Origin: Hofstenia miamia
Taxonomy: Eukaryota > Xenacoelomorpha > Acoela
NCBI GenBank assembly: GCA_004352715.1
Contig: SCFE01000111.1
Location: 257,547 to 321,546 of the forward strand
DNA: 64,000 bases
Direction: 5' to 3'
The first letter of the stretch is position 1. Each line of letters starts with the position of its first letter. A model generated the notes under the pieces. That model had not been told where the DNA came from and made no database searches. It was given only the letters and a program-made list of their open reading frames with translations. Position numbers and translations under genes: made by a program. Positions 43,396 to 53,449 of the stretch are shown here, in pieces.

Positions 43396-45286
43396 GTGAG
43401 TCATGACATGTCGAAGACGACATTTTGTAAATACATGCGTTCAACATACAGTGCTTGGCAGCAGGCCCATAGCATGTATGTGCAAGTTAGAGGACCAATA
43501 TTTAAATAAATTAATCATAGCTTTACTCATATGAAATAGTTTCGCACTTTTTCATTAAATTTTTTAATAGAATGGCGTTAGTATTTGGAATTATAATTAA
43601 TACTATGGAGTTTTGCATCCAGTATGCCGGGAAAAAATGTAAAAAATGACCCGACAGGAAGGGCCATGAACCCCCCCTTAGCCAGGAGCACCGGAAAAAT
43701 GGAAGCTGTCCCTTTTGGCTTTTTTCACTGAGAAGGTTTTGCCCTTTATGCTTTTCTTTGTTAATTCATATGTATATGTTGATTATGATGTGTTGAATTT
43801 TTTATGACAATTGTTTGATGTGGATATAAATGTGATTTATTTTTAAAAATATATAAAATTTTTTTTGCATTTTCCTAATGACTGTCTTTGCCCACTAAGA
43901 ATTCTTCCGGGCAAAAACTGGTCTAGGAGCTTATAGCAACGTTGCAAGCAAAGAACGTAGCAAGCAAGGGGCGGCGCCACTCTGAATTTTGAAGAGTGGG
44001 CCGCCTCAAATAATTGGTAGTGATTTGATTCCTGCATAGTATTATAAAAATCCATATTGACAAATGAAATAGACCTTATATTGTTGTGTTGATTAAATTA
44101 CTCTTAATTAAATTACTGATTGCATTTATGTGCTATGTGTATTGCAAACATAAGTAATAAGGTAATCATTGCATAATGTATGAAAATAAACATCTTGTTA
44201 TTATGTCTGTACAACTACAATCTTTAATATTAGACTAGCATCAGTACGCGTTGTCACTCTCCAAATCATTTAGAATATATTTCACATCAAGTTATGTTAA
44301 TTATGTATGCTATCGCAAAAAAAGTTGACTTGGATTTTGTTCTGCGATTGCATTAAAAATTATAAATTTAAGTGAAAACCTAAATTAATTTTTGCATTTA
44401 AAAAATACTTAAATTTTTGTTTTGATTGTATATGTTAAATTTTAATATTAATTGGCTTTGCTCGCACCTGTACGAAAATGTCCTCCAAATTTGACTAAGC
44501 TGGCTATGCCACGGGTAGCAAGTTGGTAGAAGTTTCAGGTCCAAGCGCAGTCCGGTTATAATGGATAATCTAATAAATTTACCAAGATCAGAATGTCCAT
44601 ATTAATTATAACATAAAAATTTGAGAAAATGTGATAAAATTGTTTTCTCGAAAATTGACCAATTGCCTTGTTTGCAGTCCTTGATATTCCATAAATAAAT
44701 TTTTTTGATGTTAATTTTCCCTCTTCCTATGAATATGATCTGTCAAACCTCAAAAGCTTTCACACACTTTATATCAAAATTGGCATTTTTAATTTGGATC
44801 TATTAAAATTTTGGGATAACTTTCTTTAAATACAATTCTCAACAAAAATATTGTGCTCTACGTGGCGGCTCCCTAACTTTCTAGAAATTTTCAGAATTTT
44901 TTAATGATTTCTGGACTTGAACATGTCCTATCATGCACAACAATGGTCGCACAGCAAGAAAAAACCTTTAAAACACCTTGAAAAATACAGCAACGTTTTT
45001 ATAATTTTTCATTTCAATCTATTGGTAATGGTAATTAAGGGTATAAATTCTTTCCAAAATGGTGGGAAGGCCAAAAAGCAAGCAAACTGGTGTATTGCAA
45101 CGCGAAATTTCAATAATGATAGCCTCAAGAATATAATAAGCCAAACCATATAGTTCTGGTTTACATCAATACACATTTGATATCAATGTGAAATTTTTGG
45201 TGATTTGTATTGACATTAATAGTTATCAATAAGTAAAATTAGATTTGATTTGATGTGAAATTTCTATATCAACGGCAGCAGCGATA
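43396..45286. other. No supported gene; GC hairpin at 43970-44005
   Basis: AT-rich sequence. GGCGGCGCCACTCT at 43970-43983 pairs with AGAGTGGGCCGCC at 43993-44005 around a 9-nt loop. Nothing else recognised. Confidence 0.45.
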
Positions 45287-45318
45287 TATTTTTTTTTTTT
45301 TGGTGTGCGCCGCACACC
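45287..45318. repeat. Poly-T run followed by a GC palindrome
   Basis: A T run is followed by GGTGTGCGCCGCACACC (45302-45318), an 8-bp perfect inverted repeat around one base, 24 bp before an assembly gap. Confidence 0.6.
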
Positions 45319-45342
45319 TTCTAACCAGCATTTTTATTATTA

Positions 45343-46342
45343 NNNNNNNNNNNNNNNNNNNNNNNNNNNNNNNNNNNNNNNNNNNNNNNNNNNNNNNNNN
45401 NNNNNNNNNNNNNNNNNNNNNNNNNNNNNNNNNNNNNNNNNNNNNNNNNNNNNNNNNNNNNNNNNNNNNNNNNNNNNNNNNNNNNNNNNNNNNNNNNNNN
45501 NNNNNNNNNNNNNNNNNNNNNNNNNNNNNNNNNNNNNNNNNNNNNNNNNNNNNNNNNNNNNNNNNNNNNNNNNNNNNNNNNNNNNNNNNNNNNNNNNNNN
45601 NNNNNNNNNNNNNNNNNNNNNNNNNNNNNNNNNNNNNNNNNNNNNNNNNNNNNNNNNNNNNNNNNNNNNNNNNNNNNNNNNNNNNNNNNNNNNNNNNNNN
45701 NNNNNNNNNNNNNNNNNNNNNNNNNNNNNNNNNNNNNNNNNNNNNNNNNNNNNNNNNNNNNNNNNNNNNNNNNNNNNNNNNNNNNNNNNNNNNNNNNNNN
45801 NNNNNNNNNNNNNNNNNNNNNNNNNNNNNNNNNNNNNNNNNNNNNNNNNNNNNNNNNNNNNNNNNNNNNNNNNNNNNNNNNNNNNNNNNNNNNNNNNNNN
45901 NNNNNNNNNNNNNNNNNNNNNNNNNNNNNNNNNNNNNNNNNNNNNNNNNNNNNNNNNNNNNNNNNNNNNNNNNNNNNNNNNNNNNNNNNNNNNNNNNNNN
46001 NNNNNNNNNNNNNNNNNNNNNNNNNNNNNNNNNNNNNNNNNNNNNNNNNNNNNNNNNNNNNNNNNNNNNNNNNNNNNNNNNNNNNNNNNNNNNNNNNNNN
46101 NNNNNNNNNNNNNNNNNNNNNNNNNNNNNNNNNNNNNNNNNNNNNNNNNNNNNNNNNNNNNNNNNNNNNNNNNNNNNNNNNNNNNNNNNNNNNNNNNNNN
46201 NNNNNNNNNNNNNNNNNNNNNNNNNNNNNNNNNNNNNNNNNNNNNNNNNNNNNNNNNNNNNNNNNNNNNNNNNNNNNNNNNNNNNNNNNNNNNNNNNNNN
46301 NNNNNNNNNNNNNNNNNNNNNNNNNNNNNNNNNNNNNNNNNN
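45343..46342. other. Assembly gap (1000 N)
   Basis: Placeholder-length N run. Its right edge starts inside the 3' end of a Penelope copy. Confidence 1.
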
Positions 46343-46715
46343 AGACCGGTTTCGATTCTAAAAATCATCATCAGTAACAAATAATGCGGGGAAGTAAATA
46401 TTTACAATTGACTACACTATAATAATACAAAATTCCTGCATGCACACTAGAATGAATTTAATGTTATCATGCTTTGTTGCTTATTTAGTAATTGATGTTT
46501 CTTTGTTTGTTTGATGATTAAAGCTTCGCCTATTTTAGAATGTAGTGTTCTTAGTTGTATGTAAAAATTTTTTTCTTTAGCTTGGTGTTCATGCATAAAT
46601 ATTTCTGATCTTAGTTGTCCGTTAATATGCTCCTTCATTCTTGTTACCAAATGTCATTTTGCTTCCCCGACGTATGATTTTTCACAATCATCACATTTAT
46701 AACTTATATATGTAA
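46343..46715 (-). mobile_element. Penelope-like element, GIY-YIG region and 3' end
   Basis: Minus-strand reading: ISYKCDDCEKSYVGEAK, then a stop, then HLVTRMKEHINGQLRSEIFM and HEHQAKEKN. This is the cysteine cluster and GIY-YIG N-terminal part. The 3' UTR follows with the stem-loop at 46349-46373 and reaches the gap. The RT part is not readable upstream. Confidence 0.8.
46349..46373 (-). ncRNA. Hammerhead-like stem-loop, Penelope 3' end
   Basis: On the minus strand CTGATGATGATT, loop TTTAG, AATCGAAAC, then CGGTCT up to the gap. Stem GATT/AATC. ACCGGT after the core could form the short self-complementary stem III seen in Penelope hammerheads, with GTC as cleavage triplet. As in the other copies, one T is extra relative to the canonical core. 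Confidence 0.35.
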
Positions 46716-47481
46716 ATTCAAAGTTTAAAAAAGAAAATAACAACTATGAATACAAATTTAAAATAAACAAAGATCGTTCCTATATTTACATCGTATAAAA
46801 CAAAAGATATGTTCCAAAATAAAGATCCAATTCCAAAGAATTTAGTTTTCTCTGTTGTCTACAATTATAAATTACTTTTTCTGACTACATAACCTCCAGA
46901 CTTCTAGAAGCTAATGTATGCAAAAATCATACCACGAAAATTACTACACGTCTTATCCAATGTAGTGCTAACATATATTTCAATAATTTGCAAAAACATA
47001 AAAGAAGTGAAGTTCTGTCGTCAAAGTCAAAGTTACAAAGTTTTAAACTAGCTACTTCTATGAGGAAAAAGTGACTTATTAATTTGTTCGTGTTCATATG
47101 ATTTGTTTTTGTAAAGTACGGTTTATATTTTAGGTTATTTGTATTATGCAGTAAAATGTCTTCCTTGTCTTTTATTAATTTTGATACTGCTTACAAGCTT
47201 TTTCTATAAATTTGCAAATTAGAATTGTCATTTAAATAGTAAAAGTCCGCCTCATTTTTTTATTGGCAGTCTGCATATCGCCAGGCCGTGATTCTCGTAG
47301 GCCATGCCAAATGTCATCATATATGATATGCATTTATCAAATATTCAAATATGTCAATTCTAGGGAGATGATGTTACTGCAAATATGTCTACAGAACGGA
47401 AATGCTTTTGCAAAATATAAGGAACAGTTGCCTTTTCCTCTTTTCTGAAGAAATGTCAGAAGAAAAATTGTGCTACCTCTA
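46716..47481. other. No firm gene
   Basis: Possibly the eroded upstream part of the minus-strand Penelope copy; no RT motif is readable. Confidence 0.4.
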
Positions 47482-47576
47482 CTGTTACACAAATAATCCT
47501 TTTTTGTAAAGGCTTCACGACATTGTAAAAGGATTAGTAATTAACGATTCCAACACTATAAAAGCGACCTGGTGTC
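47482..47576 (+). repeat. 95-bp direct repeat flanking a gap, copy 1
   Basis: CTGTTACACAAATAATCC to CTATAAAAGCGACCTGGTGTC, identical to 47725-47819. It contains a TATAAAAG box and could be part of an LTR. The gap between the copies may be a collapsed or mis-joined tandem. Confidence 0.8.
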
Positions 47577-47724
47577 NNNNNNNNNNNNNNNNNNNNNNNN
47601 NNNNNNNNNNNNNNNNNNNNNNNNNNNNNNNNNNNNNNNNNNNNNNNNNNNNNNNNNNNNNNNNNNNNNNNNNNNNNNNNNNNNNNNNNNNNNNNNNNNN
47701 NNNNNNNNNNNNNNNNNNNNNNNN
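47577..47724. other. Assembly gap (148 N)
   Basis: Non-standard N length, so an estimated gap, between two identical 95-bp sequences. Confidence 1.
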
Positions 47725-47819
47725 CTGTTACACAAATAATCCTTTTTTGTAAAGGCTTCACGACATTGTAAAAGGATTAGTAATTAACGATTCCAACACT
47801 ATAAAAGCGACCTGGTGTC
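47725..47819 (+). repeat. 95-bp direct repeat flanking a gap, copy 2
   Basis: Identical to 47482-47576 and continuing into GTCGGTTTTCGTATCAGG. See copy 1. Confidence 0.8.
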
Positions 47820-48807
47820 GGTTTTCGTATCAGGTCGTCGGGTTGGTAATTACCGACTTCCGACAATACCCCCCCCCAAATTAACTTGTTACGTGTTAAT
47901 AGTTAGATAATACCAGTTTCACATAATTGTTCAGAGAATTTCTTCTATTACATATGTATGCATCACACAATGAATAGATGATAGATCATTAAGAACGTAA
48001 AATTTGATAATGCATGTGAACACTTACATACCTGGTTAGTCACATTAATTACTACATAGCGCAATTAGTTGCATTATGTTGTTCTTACAGTTACATTACC
48101 CCTCAACCACGGAATCAGGTAACATTCTGAACTGTTTCTGAGAAGGCATTTTGGAGCACCAGCCAAGGTCTCACGAAGAAACGTCAGATGTTGAGTTCAG
48201 ACATTGTTATGATATTTTATTCTTGTGGAAATTTTGAAAACATTTTATAGTTTATTATTTAATTAAGACTAAATGCTTAAATTTTAAATTTTTGTTTTCA
48301 GGTTTCGAGTTTCAGCTCGGACGTGTGAAATTTTTCAGTTGTTCATCACTAAAAAGGATACGCACCAGCATGGGTCCGTATAAAGACGAAGTCCTAGGCA
48401 AACTGTGTTGCCCCTAAATCACTACTTCTTGGAATCAGAGATCCAGAAAATTTAAAAGGAAATTGTCTGTACCTGTACTTTTGTTCAGAAATTTATACCT
48501 TGCACTTGCAAACCCTGAAACTATTTTTCTATCTATGGTGGCGTCAGAAAATTCTACTGAACTTCAGTAGAAGTGAATGCAGTGGTATTCGTGACCTTAA
48601 TATTTCAAAATTGAACTTTGTAGCACAACCTTGTCAAAATTTGATATTTTGGGAAACTAAGGTTGTTACAGAGGCTTTCATAGCCTCATTGCTGCATGTC
48701 TTCTCCCTCCTACTGGTGGCTGAAGAAAACTACCACATTGACCTTAAAAACACCATTTATAGCACAACGTGACAACTTAGACTGAAACAAGATCATCGTA
48801 GACGTAT
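47820..48807. other. No supported gene
   Basis: A 90-codon open stretch at 48500-48772 shows no recognisable motif. Otherwise AT-rich non-coding. Confidence 0.4.
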
Positions 48808-49138
48808 ACCCTGTTTACACATCACATAAGAGAGATCAGTCTCCAATTATCTCAACACATATGTAGCGTGTAAACACCCAAAACATAAGACACACAAACT
48901 CTAAAATAGGGTAATGTATAAAACAGATGCAGATCAAAGAATTTGGATTTTATTATATGCCTTCTGTCAAGCTGTCACTGTGTAAACACTAAATCATAAG
49001 ACATATATGTCTTTGACTGCAGTTATTTAATTATTATGGAAGCAAAATAGAAGTAATTTTGACGAATGGTTACTTTTCACAACACTTCTTGTATCACTTA
49101 CTGAAGTGCATGATTTCCAACATTATTCCAGAAATCCT

Positions 49139-49395
49139 AGCATAGGAAAAAATTAGGTTCATTTAATAATCTGAGAAATATTATTTTCAATTTTGTCCGC
49201 ATGAAATTTTCTATGCTAATACATTACGGAGGAAATGAAATAATAAATTATGACGTTTCTTTATCATCTAGAAAAGCATCTATGACCAATCCCTGTCAGG
49301 AAGGTTTTGTCTGACATTTCACTATTATATATTATGTAATTGTTCTCTTAAATAACTTGCCAGGATTTTCAAAAGTTTTATTCCTGACATTGATT
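49139..49395 (+). repeat. Dispersed repeat, partner at 14083-14345
   Basis: See 14083-14345. Diverged but collinear over about 260 bp. Confidence 0.6.
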
Positions 49396-49440
49396 TTTCA
49401 ATAGAAAATTTAAAGTGTCTATTTCAAACACGCTTTACAC

Positions 49441-49642
49441 CAGGGGCATACGCAGGATTTTCTGACGCAAAATTTTTTGAAAATATTGAGAAAATATACC
49501 CTAAAAAATGCATTTCACTATCCTAGATTTAAAATTTTTCAATTTTTTTTACAAAAATCCTTTTGATTTCTCCAGTCAAATTCAAATTTGGAAATCTGAT
49601 GGGGGGGACATTCCACTATGTCCCCCCCTGCGTACGTCACTG
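49441..49642. mobile_element. hAT miniature element, perfect 8-bp target duplication
   Basis: CTTTACAC at 49433-49440 and 49643-49650. Left end CAGGGGCATACGCAGG; right end, inverted, CAGTGACGTACGCAGG followed by a G run. At 202 bp it is a typical hAT MITE. Confidence 0.9.
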
Positions 49643-50088
49643 CTTTACACCAAAACATATTAATCTATAAAACCATCTAAATTTATTGCTGACTAAGCCT
49701 TCTTGTTTAAATGGCGCTATTTCACTTTGTTGTAAAGCATGTAATGAACTTGCCAGTTAAATTATCACCCAACACTTATTTTGAAACAAATCAATTTAGT
49801 TTTTCTCCGCTTAGTGGTGTGCAATTAAAATTTCTTGAGATGGTGCAATTTTTGTTGTGCTAAAAGGAGACTACTTAAGCCAATTAGAAAATTTATCTAA
49901 AATGCATAAGTAATGTTTAAATATGCATATGTATTGAAAAACCATTTTTTTTCAATTGTGAAAATCGGATAAAATACTAAAAAATTAATGATTAATAATT
50001 TTATATTAATTTAATACATCGAAATTACTGCTATTTTGCTTCCATAATAATTAAACAAATGCAGTCAAAAACATATATGTCTCATGAT

Positions 50089-51762
50089 TAGGGATGGGAT
50101 CCGGATTGTGAATTGCATACACCGGATGCCGGATAATTCCGGATAATTTGACTGCCGGATAACGTATAAATTACCGAATACCCGATAATATATTGTTCAA
50201 TTATTACTAGGGCAACCAGAAATATGACGTTAAAAAAACAAAATATGACATTATTGTATGCCAAATATGACGGAATTTAGGTTAATATGCCCCAAAAATA
50301 TGGTCATCGTATTCTCAAAATGATCCATTTAAGCAACATAAAACGTTTTTCTATTACTGAGAACGGGACATTGAAAAATATAAAATTTCTTACATAAAAA
50401 AAAGTCAATTTTTTAAAGCAACTACTTCACTAAATTATAATAACAGCACATAAATTTCCATATATTTTTGTGGTTGAGACTTCGGTCATAGGCTAAGAGT
50501 TTCGCAACATAGAGAAAGTTCTCTCAACTGCAGTCGATGTTGCTTAACCTTTTCGTAGTCTAGCGTACAATCCTGATTAAACTTCCCCTTTCCTTTAATT
50601 GTAGCAGTGAAGCTGGTAGTTTTAACCGTGACTTGATATAAGTGATTATTTCATATTTACAAGTGCCATTTCCAAGATCTTGGGGGAATAATAACAATGT
50701 CAAACATTGAACAACTTTGATTTTTTATGATAGCAGCCTTAATTGAAGCAATTTGATTGTCAAGCCTCATATATTTTGCCTTGCAAAATCCATGACATAA
50801 TAATTTAATATTTCTCAGCTGCCATCATTCATGGCCATTCGTAGAAACTCAACAAATAGTTAGAAATTAAATTTTTCGGGAGTTAGGCCAAATCATTTGA
50901 ACTAATATATATATATNNNNNNNNNNNNNNNNNNNNNNNNNNNNNNNNNNNNNNNNNNNNNNNNNNNNNNNNNNNNNNNNNNNNNNNNNNNNNNNNNNNN
51001 NNNNNNNNNNNNNNNNNNNNNNNNNNNNNNNNNNNNNNNNNNNNNNNNNNNNNNNNNNNNNNNNNNNNNNNNNNNNNNNNNNNNNNNNNNNNNNNNNNNN
51101 NNNNNNNNNNNNNNNNNNNNNNNNNNNNNNNNNNNNNNNNNNNNNNNNNNNNNNNNNNNNNNNNNNNNNNNNNNNNNNNNNNNNNNNNNNNNNNNNNNNN
51201 NNNNNNATATATATATACTAGTTCAAATGATTTGAAGCAGTCATATTCCAGCATTAATTTCTAAGTTTTTTTCTTAATTTTAATGAAACGATGGCAAAAT
51301 ATTACTTGTAGGAAATTTCAAACACATATATTACAGTATTTTTCAATAAACAAAAATATTCCTTCTTATGAATTATATTTTCCTATTTAACTGCACCCCA
51401 TGTCTGAAAACCATCTAATTTTATGCAGACTGCAAAATAGACACCAGAAAAATATTACTTCTGTGACATTTGGTTGCCCGAATTATTAATAAATAACAAC
51501 CTCATTTCTCAATTAATATCGACCTTTTCCGAATGAAAATAGATAAATATTAAATAGGCTACGTCCTGATATATCAGAAAAACTGTTTTGTTGAATGAAA
51601 ACTTGCATATCATGGAAAATATGTAGCTTTTTCTTCAAAAATGCTTTTTTTAATTCATGTTGTGTCTCAGAATGTGCTATTCGGTAAACAAGTTAAATTT
51701 AACCGGATATCCGGTTGTGTAATTTCCGATTTTACCGGATACTGGATTCTAGCGCATCCCTA
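50089..51762. mobile_element. hAT-like element with TAGGGATG termini, gap inside
   Basis: CTCATGAT at 50081-50088 and CCCATGAT at 51763-51770 (7 of 8 match). Ends TAGGGATGGGATCCGG and, inverted, TAGGGATGCGCTAGAATCC. CCGGAT words recur near both ends (for example CCGGATGCCGGATAATTCC). No transposase is readable around the 290-bp gap. It splits the right arm of the surrounding inverted-repeat element, so it is younger. Confidence 0.8.
50917..51206. other. Assembly gap (290 N) within a (TA)n palindrome
   Basis: AAATCATTTGAACTA followed by TA repeats precedes the gap; TA repeats then TAGTTCAAATGATTT follow it, an inverted repeat with the gap in its loop. Confidence 1.
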
Positions 51763-51953
51763 CCCATGATTTAGTGCTTACATGGTGACAGCGGGGCAGA
51801 AGACATACAATAAAATTGAAATTATTTGATCTCCATCTGTTTTATAATTACACTACTTGATACTTTGTATGTCTTATGTTTTGGGTGTTCACACTCTACA
51901 TATGTCTTGAGATAATGGGAGACAGATCTGTCTTATGTCGCGTGTAAACAGGG

Positions 51954-51954
<1 letters not shown>

Positions 51955-51991
<37 letters not shown>
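51955..51991. repeat. (TA)n microsatellite
   Basis: About 18 TA units at the right end of the long inverted-repeat element. Confidence 0.95.
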
Positions 51992-51994
<3 letters not shown>

Positions 51995-52543
51995 CTGCTT
52001 GGAGCACAAATTTGCTAAGTCGCATTTTGGCGAAAATCAGTTTATGTATCTTTCTTATAAAATTAAGCGCCATCTTTAATATCCACATATTAGCTTTTCG
52101 GTATTCTCGTTACTTTCCAACATATAGGTGGCGATATAAAAAGGTTAAGTGTCATATAGTCTACTACTACTTTAGATATTTCATCTATTGCTATAATGTG
52201 GTGTTTTAGATAACTTTTTTAGTTAGGCAGTTATAGGTGTTTAAAACATATTGTTGAAACTTGTGAAGTTTGTAAGCAAAACCTAGGATAATATGGTCTA
52301 ATATATTTTTAATATCAACTACAAAACCAATCGCTTCCTTTGCCAAATATTTTCAAGTTTTTGCCTTGCAGATGGTAAACAACACGAGTAAATGCAAGGT
52401 AGTTGCCAGTGTTGTCGGGGATGCGCTGCGTGGGGATCTGGTCTCCTCCACCAGTTCTGGTTTTGCATATATAGGCATTTGTAACATTAGGTACACATAA
52501 TATATTATTTTATTATTCTAATTGCGTTTTTACATGGTGACAG
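51992..52543 (+). other. Upstream region of the Ty3/gypsy copy, LTR not proven
   Basis: A TATAAAAAGG box lies near 52135, and TGGTGACAG just before the gag start may be a primer-binding remnant. No matching 3' copy was found after 55.9 kb, so a 5' LTR cannot be confirmed. Confidence 0.3.
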
Positions 52544-53300
52544 ATGTCGTTTGAATCACTGAAACTTGAAACTTGAACACCTAGATGTCGACAAACCTAA
52601 CATATTTTCAGAATTGAATAAATGGAAGCATGACTTTTTGTTATTCATTGAAGCAATTGAGGCAGATGAGGATTCTAACAAAGTAAAAATCGGAATATTC
52701 CTTAGATGTATTGGAAATGAGGCAAACGAAGTTTTCAACAATTTTTGTTGGCTAACTGGAAGATCATACTGAATTTGAGCACTTATTAAAAAAATTTAAT
52801 GACTATTTTTTCTCGCTGTAGTAATGAAGTGTTTGAATGATTTCAGTTTTTTTAACTTTTCAAAGCAGACATGAAAATCGATAGCTACGTAATTCTGTTA
52901 AGAACAAAAGCAAAGAATTGTAACTTTGGTCCATTGGAAGACAGTTTAATTCGTGATCGCATTATACTATCTACACAAGATGTGAGACTTCAAGAAAGAC
53001 TGTTGCGAGAGCCAAATATTGATCTGCATAAGACAATACAATTTTGTAGAGCTGCAGAAGAATCTCTTGAGCAAATCAAACTTATCAACAATAATAATGA
53101 GGAAGAAAATCCTTAAATAAAAACGGATATTGATCAAGTACGTAGAAGGAGAAGTCAATTCAAGAAAATCACTAAAAGTAATTAGATGAATGTCGCCAAT
53201 GTGGCAGAATCCATAAACCAAGGAATTGCCCAGCGTATGGACAAAGTTGTAGGAAATGCGGAAAGCCTAACCATTTTGCTTGTAAATGCAGAGTGCATCT
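52544..53300 (+). pseudogene. Ty3/gypsy gag remnant with zinc knuckles
   Basis: A capsid-like helical region (NKWKHDFLLFIEAIEADEDS; IGIFLRCIGNEANEVF) is followed by IDSYVILLRTKAKNCNF and LREPNIDLHKTIQFCRAAEE. The nucleocapsid then shows two CCHC-type knuckles at 53191-53292: CRQCGRIHKPRNC and CRKCGKPNHFACKC. Gag packages the element RNA. Breaks: a GAAACTT direct duplication near 52560 shifts the first codons, a break falls at about 52750-52870, and a stop falls before the knuckles. Non-functional. Confidence 0.85.
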
Positions 53301-53449
53301 ACAGAGACGTAGTTTTCAGCAGTAAACTAGCCATGAAGTCAACGATATTAATGAAACAGACAGTGACAGTTCTTCAGCAGCTGAATACGAATGTGATAAA
53401 ATTAAACTTGTGGAGCACCTTGAGCTAAGGAGCACAATCTAAGTATTTG

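Larger units (their letters stand above)
48808..51954. mobile_element. Long terminal-inverted-repeat element with nested hAT insertions
   Basis: The left arm starts ACCCTGTTTACAC at 48808; the right arm ends GTGTAAACAGGGT at 51954. Mirrored landmarks in the arms: ACATATGTAG, AACACCCAAAACATAAGACA, TAAAACAGATG, TGTCA, AAGCACTAAATCAT or AACACTAAATCAT, ACATATATGTCT, TATTATGGAAGCAAAATAG. Each arm is about 255 bp. The right arm is split by a hAT element at 50089-51762. The core (49066-50020) carries a miniature hAT and a repeat shared with 14.1 kb. No transposase readable. Confidence 0.75.

Noticed and set aside
47040-47160. Minus-strand Lys/Asn-rich reading that could be Penelope N-terminal sequence
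   Set aside because: No RT motif and repeated stops; composition is what AT-rich noise gives.
48500-48772. Plus-strand 90-codon ORF
   Set aside because: No motif, no splice or poly(A) context, unremarkable composition.
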